DNA of 10,368 nt. Origin: an uncultured Eubacteriales bacterium (GTDB lineage Bacteria; Bacillota; Clostridia; Oscillospirales; Oscillospiraceae). Position numbers and translations under genes: made by a program. Under the pieces are notes generated by a model. The model had not been told where the DNA came from. It was given only the letters and a program-made list of their open reading frames with translations, and made no database searches. This document shows positions 5,788 to 10,368 of the stretch, in pieces (position 1 is the stretch's first letter; each line of letters opens with the position of its first letter). The DNA is taken from contig URPU01000080.1 in assembly GCA_900549865.1 (NCBI GenBank), positions 1 to 10,368 of the forward strand, read 5' to 3'.

Positions 5788-7707
5788 ATGCGCTACGGTT
5801 TCGTGAAGGTCATGGCGGCAAGCCCAGAGGTCAGAGTCGCGGACACGATCTATAATCTGGAGCAGGCGAAAAAGAGCTTTGACGCGGCGGAAAATGAGGG
5901 GGCGAACCTCCTAGTCCTGCCGGAGCTTTTCCTCTCGGCATATAGCTGCGGCGACCTGTTTTATTCCGACAAGCTGCTCAACGCTTCGCGTGACGCTTTA
6001 TGCGCCCTGCGCGGATATACGGCCGGGAAACGCTGCATTGCCGCCGTCGGCGTTCCTCTGCGCGTTCAGGGAAAGCTTTATAACTGCGCCGCGCTGCTGC
6101 ATGACGGGCACATTTTGGGTGTCGTGCCGAAGGCCATGCTGCCGAACTATGCCGAATTCTATGAGATGCGCCAGTTCACCTCCGGGGCCGATTACGCGGG
6201 GCCGGATGATATAGAGCTTTGCGGCGAGGTCGTGCCCTTCGGGCTGAAAATGCTTTTCTGCTGCCGCGAGATGGAGGACTTCGTCATCGGCGTGGAGATA
6301 TGCGAGGATCTGTGGGCGCCCGTTCCGGAATCGACGGGGCTGTGCCTCGCCGGGGCGACGGTGATCGCCAACCTTTCCGCCTCCAATGAGCTTATCGGAA
6401 AGGACGAGTACAGGCGTCTGCTCGTGTCCTCGGCATCGTCGCGGCTCATATGCGGCTATATCTACGCCAGCGCGGGACATGGCGAGTCCACGCAGGATCT
6501 TTCCTTCTCCGGTCACTGTCTGGTCTATGAATACGGCACGAGGCTGGCGGAGAAAAAGCCCTTCGCGCCGGAGGCCAGCGTCAGCACGGAGATAGATATT
6601 TTCAGACTCAGAAGCGCCCGCCATCAGAGCACCAGCTTCGACGAAAGCGCCGCGCCGGAATGCCGCAGGGTGTATTTCAGCCAGAGTGTGCGTGACACCG
6701 CGCTCACGCGCCATATCGCACAGCGCCCCTTTGTTCCCTCCGACGGGGAGATACTTGCGGAGCGCGCGGAGGCCATACTCCGCATCCAGTCCGACGGGCT
6801 CATGCGCCGCATTGAGCATACGAACTGCCGCAAGGCGGTCGTGGGCGTATCCGGCGGGCTTGACAGCACGCTCGCGCTGCTGGTGATGGTCCGCGCGATG
6901 GACATGCTCGGCCGCCCGCGCGAGGATATTCTCGCCGTGACGATGCCGTGCTTCGGCACGACGAAGCGCACGCGCAGCAACGCGGAAATGCTGTGCGAAA
7001 AGCTCGGCGTGAGCTTCAAGACCGTTGATATAAGCGAATCCGTGCGCCGGCACTTTGCGGACATCGGCCACGACGAAAGCGTGACGGACGTCACATATGA
7101 AAACTGTCAGGCCAGAGAGCGCACGCAGGTGCTTATGGACATTGCAAACGAGACCGGCGGCATAGTCGTCGGCACGGGCGACCTCTCCGAGCTTGCGCTT
7201 GGCTGGGCGACCTATAACGGCGACCATATGTCCATGTACGGCGTCAACGCCTCCGTTCCCAAGACGCTTGTGCGGTATATCGTTGCGTATGAGATGAACC
7301 GCTGCGACGCGGAAACGGCGGCCATACTCAATGATATCCTCCTCACGCCTGTCTCGCCGGAGCTGCTTCCGGCAAAGGACGGTGAGATCTCGCAAAAGAC
7401 GGAGGATCTCGTCGGCCCCTACGAGCTTCACGATTTCTTCCTCTACCATATGCTGCGCACGGGCGCATCACCGGCGCGCATTTTCTACCTCGCGGAATAC
7501 GCCTTCAATGGCAGCTACAGCAGGGAAGTGATACTGCACTGGCTGCGCACGTTTATCCGCCGCTTTTTCGCGCAGCAGTTCAAGCGCTCCTGCCTGCCTG
7601 ACGGGCCGAAGGTCGGCACGGTCACGCTCTCTCCGCGCGGCGACTGGCGTATGCCGTCGGATGCTTCCGTCAGGATCTGGCTTGACGAGGTGGACAGCCT
7701 GAAGTGA
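5788..7707 (+). CDS. nadE: Glutamine-dependent NAD+ synthetase
   Basis: A 639-residue cytoplasmic enzyme for the last step of NAD+ synthesis: nicotinate adenine dinucleotide + ATP + glutamine to NAD+, AMP, PPi and glutamate. Residues 1 to about 270 are a nitrilase-type glutaminase domain with the expected Glu46 (LPELF), Lys115 (VPKAMLPNY) and Cys172 (GVEICEDLW). Residues about 325-639 are the ATP-pyrophosphatase synthetase domain with the P-loop SGGLDS at 355-360 and the downstream VGTGDLSELALGW block. All key residues are present, and the length agrees with two-domain bacterial NadE proteins, so it needs no separate glutaminase. The ATG at 5788 follows GAAAGGAAT by about nine bases. It is expressed from its own promoter and ends before a candidate small RNA gene. 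Confidence 0.96.
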   Translation: MRYGFVKVMAASPEVRVADTIYNLEQAKKSFDAAENEGANLLVLPELFLSAYSCGDLFYSDKLLNASRDALCALRGYTAGKRCIAAVGVPLRVQGKLYNCAALLHDGHILGVVPKAMLPNYAEFYEMRQFTSGADYAGPDDIELCGEVVPFGLKMLFCCREMEDFVIGVEICEDLWAPVPESTGLCLAGATVIANLSASNELIGKDEYRRLLVSSASSRLICGYIYASAGHGESTQDLSFSGHCLVYEYGTRLAEKKPFAPEASVSTEIDIFRLRSARHQSTSFDESAAPECRRVYFSQSVRDTALTRHIAQRPFVPSDGEILAERAEAILRIQSDGLMRRIEHTNCRKAVVGVSGGLDSTLALLVMVRAMDMLGRPREDILAVTMPCFGTTKRTRSNAEMLCEKLGVSFKTVDISESVRRHFADIGHDESVTDVTYENCQARERTQVLMDIANETGGIVVGTGDLSELALGWATYNGDHMSMYGVNASVPKTLVRYIVAYEMNRCDAETAAILNDILLTPVSPELLPAKDGEISQKTEDLVGPYELHDFFLYHMLRTGASPARIFYLAEYAFNGSYSREVILHWLRTFIRRFFAQQFKRSCLPDGPKVGTVTLSPRGDWRMPSDASVRIWLDEVDSLK

Positions 7708-7735
7708 TCAAGCAGGGGATATATGTAATTTTAGA

Positions 7736-7764
7736 TTGCTTTATTTGCCGGATCGTGGTATAAA
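7736..7764 (+). promoter_or_regulatory. Intergenic promoter downstream of nadE
   Basis: TTGCTT (7736-7741), a 17-base spacer and TATAAA (7759-7764) preceded by TG (TGGTATAAA, extended -10). It begins 28 bases after the nadE stop and has no protein gene downstream on this strand, which suggests a noncoding transcript starting near 7771. Confidence 0.6.
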
Positions 7765-7770
7765 TAAAAC

Positions 7771-7938
7771 GTATCGCATACAACGCTTTGACGTGCAGCC
7801 ATATTTGGCTGCCCTCTGACACTCCGAAAGGAGAATGTCATTTGCCTTAGCGGTATTTTGCGATATAAAGAAGCTTTCCCCCTTGAGCGCCGGTCCTCGG
7901 ATCGGAAGAGCCGTGATTTTGGGGAAAGCTTCTTTTTT
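7771..7938 (+). ncRNA. Candidate small RNA between nadE and the DUF364 gene
   Basis: A stretch of about 168 bases with its own promoter at the left and an intrinsic terminator at the right. The structure I can draw by eye is a closing stem pairing GTATCGCA (7771-7778) with TGCGATAT (7859-7866, one G-U), enclosing a hairpin GCAGCCA-TATT-TGGCTGC (7795-7812) and a second hairpin 7817-7840 with a GAAA tetraloop (TGACACTCC-GAAA-GGAG, two-base bulge, TGTCA). The second hairpin buries an AAAGGAG that would otherwise look like a ribosome binding site; the ATG at 7834 follows it too closely for normal initiation. It resembles a compact three-stem RNA followed by a terminator, as in a small RNA or orphan riboswitch, but no rightward gene follows. 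I do not recognise it as 6S, SRP, tmRNA or a named riboswitch. Confidence 0.4.
7867..7938 (+). terminator. Long-stem intrinsic terminator (candidate small RNA / nadE)
   Basis: Fifteen bases AAAGAAGCTTTCCCC (7867-7881) pair perfectly with 7921-7935, and the T-run continues to 7938. The loop is unusually long at 39 bases and could form a weak inner hairpin (about 7891-7913). Rightward transcripts from nadE or from the 7736 promoter should end here. Confidence 0.75.
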
Positions 7939-7945
7939 GAAACAA

Positions 7946-7977
7946 CAGAGCCCGTTTGCTTTCGCATACGGGCTCTG
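7946..7977 (-). terminator. Intrinsic terminator of the DUF364 gene
   Basis: CAGAGCCCGT (7946-7955) pairs perfectly with ACGGGCTCTG (7968-7977) around a 12-base loop. On the leftward strand TTGTTT follows. It sits five bases beyond the DUF364 stop codon, back to back with the rightward terminator. Confidence 0.7.
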
Positions 7978-7982
7978 AATCG

Positions 7983-8726
7983 CTATTTTTTGAGTAAGAA
8001 CGACTGCCCCCACGGGTACGGACTCCCACGCGCGCCGGATACGACGCGGCTGCGCATTTCCGACGCGTCTGTCACGACCAAACCAGCAAGGCGGTCAATG
8101 CCGAGGTCCAACAGTGCCGGGCACATCGGCACGGATGGGCCGGTGAGGATGGTGTATGCCCCGCGGCAAAGCTCAAGCAGGTGCGGCAGAGTTTTGTTCA
8201 CGAGCGCGCTGCCGGTGATAAAAACAGCGTCACAGCGGGGGAGAATATAGTCGCACGCGGCGTCGGGGTAATCCCCCGGCTGCGGGTCGCGCTCTATTAT
8301 AAGCACTTCTTTTGCCTCGGCGTGTATCTGCGGCGTCAGACGGAGGTGGCCTATCACGCCGACGGTCCTGCCGCGGAAGGAGAGACCTGCCGTGCTGTAG
8401 TTTTCAAACGGCTCCGCGCACTGAAGCGATTCCAGCCGCGCCGGTGTGTTGAAGTACGCGTTCAGCACGGCGTGGCCTATTGCGGCCTCGCCAAGATTCC
8501 AGCTTTTTGCGGCCTTGGCGGCTTCGGCAAGCGTAAGCCCGCCGAGGCCGTTTTTGTATACCGGCGGTATAGAATCGCCGTGCTCCGCCATGGCGATGCC
8601 GAAATGCCCACCAGCACCGGCCATTGCCCAGCGCTGGCCGACCATGGCCTCATTCACGGTGATGCTTTCTGCGTCTCTGCCCATGCTGTCAAGCAGCGCA
8701 TCATATATCGAAAAAAAGTTTTCCAT
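7983..8726 (-). CDS. DUF4213/DUF364 protein, putative heavy-metal chelation family
   Basis: A 247-residue soluble protein without signal peptide or membrane segments. Residues 1 to about 95 match the DUF4213 N-terminal region. About 105-247 form the Rossmann-like DUF364 domain, recognised by VGVIGH at 122-127, the strand ending in IERDP followed by PGD, LPRCDAVFITGSALVNKTL and ILTGPSVPMCP. The family is described as a putative heavy-metal chelation domain, but no enzymatic reaction is established as far as I know. Cys165 and Cys202 are near the expected active cleft. Two adjacent ATG codons are possible; I chose 8726 because GAGG lies five bases upstream against two for 8729. It converges on nadE and has its own promoter and terminator, so it looks monocistronic. 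Its role here cannot be deduced from neighbours. Confidence 0.85.
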   Translation of the reverse strand: MENFFSIYDALLDSMGRDAESITVNEAMVGQRWAMAGAGGHFGIAMAEHGDSIPPVYKNGLGGLTLAEAAKAAKSWNLGEAAIGHAVLNAYFNTPARLESLQCAEPFENYSTAGLSFRGRTVGVIGHLRLTPQIHAEAKEVLIIERDPQPGDYPDAACDYILPRCDAVFITGSALVNKTLPHLLELCRGAYTILTGPSVPMCPALLDLGIDRLAGLVVTDASEMRSRVVSGARGSPYPWGQSFLLKK

Positions 8727-8797
8727 CATTACCTCGTCAAATCTGGATGCTGGCGGCAAGTTTTGTGTTCACATATCAATATCGGGATTTTGAAGAT

Positions 8798-8826
8798 ATT
8801 TTAATCTAAATTGCACCCAAAATCAA
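8798..8826 (-). promoter_or_regulatory. Promoter of the DUF364 gene
   Basis: On the leftward strand TTGATT (8826-8821), 17 bases, then TAAAAT (8803-8798). The start point would be near 8791, with a leader of about 65 bases. It lies outside the inverted-repeat pair at 8890/9222. Confidence 0.65.
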
Positions 8827-8838
8827 TAGTTTTCGGGC

Positions 8839-8860
8839 GCGTTTACCGCGCGGCAAACGC
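8839..8860. repeat. 22-bp imperfect palindrome upstream of the DUF364 promoter
   Basis: GCGTTT (8839-8844) and AAACGC (8855-8860) flank CCGCGCGG (8846-8853), giving a dyad with a single mismatched pair (A8845/C8854). It sits 13 bases upstream of the -35 in the direction of transcription, where an activator or repressor could bind. GC-rich within an AT-rich spacer. No regulator recognised. Confidence 0.5.
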
Positions 8861-8889
8861 AGTGCCGCATGATGTGTGTATAAATAATA

Positions 8890-8918
8890 TTTTCGCAGAG
8901 TGTCACCCTCTGCGAAAA
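8890..8918 (-). repeat. Left inverted site: 11-bp arms around a 7-bp core
   Basis: TTTTCGCAGAG (8890-8900) and its exact reverse complement CTCTGCGAAAA (8908-8918) flank TGTCACC (8901-8907). The asymmetric core gives the site a direction. Bases 8893-8910 are the exact reverse complement of 9202-9219. The A/T arrangement is wrong for an intrinsic terminator (T before and A after the stem on both strands). The build resembles a tyrosine-recombinase core site. Confidence 0.8.
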
Positions 8919-8977
8919 CAATGCAAGCTAAGGAAATATTTAGAAATTATGCGCCTGAAAAATGTCAGCGGCAGCCT

Positions 8978-9006
8978 TTGACAAAAGACATATTATTGAT
9001 TATAAT
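8978..9006 (+). promoter_or_regulatory. Perfect consensus sigma-A promoter inside the invertible segment
   Basis: TTGACA (8978-8983), exactly 17 bases, then TATAAT (9001-9006). Both hexamers match the consensus fully. The start point near 9013 is 240 bases before the next gene, so it drives a long leader for the SGNH hydrolase, a short transcript ending near 9094, or both. Confidence 0.7.
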
Positions 9007-9139
9007 ATTTTAAAATTTTAATAAAATTTATTCTCTTGCATTATTTTTCACAAAAATACATATATTGCAAAGTAACGGCGACATGTCCGTTTTTAGTGCC
9101 CGGTTTTGCTGGTGATCATAAGCTTTTTTCTAATAACTA

Positions 9140-9168
9140 TTGCCAGTTCAATGCTGCTATGGTATAAT
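9140..9168 (+). promoter_or_regulatory. Proximal promoter of the SGNH hydrolase gene
   Basis: TTGCCA (9140-9145), 17 bases, then TATAAT (9163-9168) with an extended TGG before it. The start point is near 9175, so the roughly 80-base leader contains the right inverted site, which as RNA can fold into a hairpin with loop GGUGACA. Confidence 0.75.
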
Positions 9169-9194
9169 AACACGATTAAAATAGAAAAAGTATG

Positions 9195-9222
9195 TTTCGT
9201 GGAGGGTGACACTCTGCGATAT
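9195..9222 (+). repeat. Right inverted site, same 7-bp core in opposite orientation
   Basis: GAGGGTGACACTCTGCGA (9202-9219) is identical to the reverse complement of 8893-8910. The core GGTGACA (9205-9211) lies between arms TCGTGGAG (9197-9204) and CTCTGCGA (9212-9219), which mismatch each other at two positions; in RNA both would be G-U pairs. Similarity to the left site goes on for a few bases on the inner side (CGAAA). It is located in the SGNH hydrolase leader. Confidence 0.8.
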
Positions 9223-9254
9223 ACGAGAACTGCACGATACGGAGAATTGCTTTA

Positions 9255-10368
9255 ATGTGGGAAGATGAATATAAAAGAAATTTTATGCGCAGGATCATTC
9301 TCATTGCGCTGATAGTTGTCATTCTGGGCGGCCTTGCCGCCGCCATGCTGGTCGTCCACAAGAGGACCGAGCGTCAGGACGCGCAGCTTGTTGAGGCGTA
9401 TACGCAGCAGCAGGAGAAGCAGACGGCTGCCAGGCAGGAGGCCGTGGATGCGATCAACGCCGAGTATGAGAAGGACATGCAGACTGTGCGGGAGTACCTG
9501 CCGGGAATCGTCTGCTGGGGCGACAGCATTACCGCCGGTTCATCCGGCAACGTGTCGTATCCGTACGTCCTGCAGAAGTATATAGACGCCTACATATGCG
9601 ATATCTACGATTTCAGAAGCTCCATCGATAATGCGGAGGATTATGCCCGCCTAAAATGGGATGATTATAAGGTGGACATCCCTGTCGTCAACATGGGCGG
9701 CGGGCCGGAGGATACAAACACTATCCTTGGCCGCTGCGGCGTTGTGCCGTATGTCGTGAGTGCGGATTTCACGATTCCCGCGGAGTGTGAAGCGGTCGAA
9801 GTTATGCTTCAATCGCAGAACGGCAAGCCGGTCTCTCCGCTTACGGGTGGCAGCGTCGGTGTGAATAACGTCACCATAAACGGCATTGAGGGCGTGCTTT
9901 CTCTTGATTCTGATTCTTATAAGTCATATAACGCCAACAGGTATTTCTTTACCCGCAGTGAGGCCGGCAGTGCGGAACAGGTCTCAGCCGGAACTGTGAT
10001 AAAGACTGCTGCAACGGATATGTATAAGGACTATATCCACGTTATATGCATCGGCACATATGGCGGCTTTGACACGACTGATGAGCTGGTGCAGCAGACG
10101 AAGGAGCTTGTTGCGCGGCAGACGAATAACTCCGACAGGTATATAATTCTGGGGCTTTGTTCCACTGGCGGCTATTGGAACATCGGCGCGACGTTCGACC
10201 TCGACGTGATAGACACGGCGATGATGCAGGCTTTCGGCAATCATTATATAAACGTGCGCAAATATCTGTGTGAGGACGGTTTGTCCGACGCTGGGCTGCG
10301 CGCGACTGCGGCGGATGAGGAAAATATAAAATACAATATCGTACCCGAGAGCTTCAGAAGCCCTTCCG
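9255..10368 (+). CDS. Membrane-anchored SGNH/GDSL hydrolase (C-terminus beyond right edge)
   Basis: 371 codons are visible and the frame is still open at the edge. A short basic N-terminus precedes one membrane helix (about 13-34), then a charged Gln/Glu/Ala-rich probable coiled coil (about 38-80), then the hydrolase domain opening with VCWGDSITAG, where Ser91 in GDS is the likely nucleophile. NMGGG at 146-150 fits block II of the family. An inserted beta-rich region (about 160-250) follows. The final Asp-x-x-His block is not seen and should lie past the window, where the related ending (EDGLSDAGL...VPESFRS) leads to it. It is predicted to act outside the membrane as an esterase, possibly on polysaccharide or wall acetyl groups; the substrate is inferred. 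The ATG at 9255 has GGAG ten bases upstream. Its two promoters lie in the candidate invertible segment, so expression may be switched on and off. Confidence 0.8.
   Translation, partial: MWEDEYKRNFMRRIILIALIVVILGGLAAAMLVVHKRTERQDAQLVEAYTQQQEKQTAARQEAVDAINAEYEKDMQTVREYLPGIVCWGDSITAGSSGNVSYPYVLQKYIDAYICDIYDFRSSIDNAEDYARLKWDDYKVDIPVVNMGGGPEDTNTILGRCGVVPYVVSADFTIPAECEAVEVMLQSQNGKPVSPLTGGSVGVNNVTINGIEGVLSLDSDSYKSYNANRYFFTRSEAGSAEQVSAGTVIKTAATDMYKDYIHVICIGTYGGFDTTDELVQQTKELVARQTNNSDRYIILGLCSTGGYWNIGATFDLDVIDTAMMQAFGNHYINVRKYLCEDGLSDAGLRATAADEENIKYNIVPESFRSPS

Larger units (their letters stand above)
8911..9201. other. Candidate invertible promoter segment
   Basis: About 290 bases between the two inverted sites, very AT-rich and without a gene. 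It contains two promoters pointing right (8978-9006 and 9140-9168), the AT palindrome TAAAATTTTA (9011-9020), a separate inverted pair AATGCAAG (8920-8927) / CTTGCATT (9035-9042), and a short weak hairpin ACGG...CCGT followed by T's (9075-9094). Inverting the segment would turn both promoters toward the DUF364 gene and leave the SGNH hydrolase without them. That inversion happens is inference from architecture only; no recombinase gene is in the window. Confidence 0.45.

Noticed and set aside
5998..7449. Long open frame (483 codons) on the minus strand inside nadE
   Set aside because: It is antisense to a complete, motif-perfect NAD synthetase, has no ribosome binding site, and its Arg/His/Ala-rich translation is typical of GC-rich shadow frames.
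7900..7911. Twelve bases GATCGGAAGAGC identical to the start of a common Illumina adapter
   Set aside because: The base before it (G rather than A) and the bases after it do not continue the adapter, and it lies inside a terminator loop with intact arms on both sides. Most likely chance, though read support across 7880-7930 would settle it.
7834..7978. Small open frame starting ATG at 7834 after AAAGGAG
   Set aside because: The ATG is one base from the ribosome binding site, both lie in a stable hairpin, and the frame runs through two terminators.
8890..8918. Hairpin read as a rho-independent terminator
   Set aside because: T's precede and A's follow the stem on both strands, the reverse of a terminator.
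1..10368. CRISPR arrays, tRNA or rRNA genes, prophage genes
   Set aside because: No regularly spaced direct repeats, no cloverleaf-like segments and no ribosomal RNA or phage protein signatures were seen on either strand.

Overview
The window looks like the chromosome of a Gram-positive anaerobe of the Clostridia, probably an uncultured gut Oscillospirales or relative. This is inferred from GC-rich genes separated by AT-rich spacers, strong GGAGG-type ribosome binding sites, sigma-A type promoters, a lipoprotein with a Gram-positive style lipobox, and protein families common in that group (DUF6320, alcohol acetyltransferase-like proteins, SGNH hydrolases). Species cannot be fixed from sequence alone.

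Layout. 1-31: first codons of a leftward transposase resembling the IS256 family, running off the left edge. 135-1373 (+): a NagZ-like GH3 lipoprotein, closed by a strong terminator. 1446-1650: a gene-free spacer with a 23-bp perfect palindrome, a possible protein-tail remnant and a large GC hairpin. 4545-1655 (-): a two-gene operon of a fused HSL-type esterase/acyltransferase and a zinc-ribbon membrane protein (DUF6320), with a near-consensus promoter. 4754-5671 (+): a CorA-type metal transporter, divergent from that operon. 5788-7707 (+): glutamine-dependent NAD synthetase, behind a near-perfect promoter. 7736-7938 (+): a promoter, stacked hairpins and terminator with no clear ORF, a candidate small RNA between two convergent genes. 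8726-7983 (-): a DUF4213/DUF364 protein. 8727-9254: a long AT-rich spacer between divergent genes. 9255 to the right edge (+): a membrane-anchored SGNH/GDSL hydrolase, incomplete.

The most interesting region is the 8727-9254 spacer. It holds two copies of a recombination-site-like sequence in inverted orientation (8890-8918 and 9195-9222). They share 18 identical bases. Each is built as two inverted arms around the same asymmetric 7-base core. The roughly 290 bp between them carry two good promoters, one a perfect TTGACA-17-TATAAT, both pointing at the SGNH hydrolase. This is the architecture of an invertible promoter (phase-variation switch) worked by a tyrosine-type recombinase. No recombinase is visible in the window, and a MITE or a pair of conserved hairpins remain alternatives.

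Apart from the two-gene operon, the genes look like independent transcription units. Cell-wall and envelope functions (GH3 lipoprotein, SGNH hydrolase) and housekeeping functions (nadE, corA) are mixed, with no single shared pathway.
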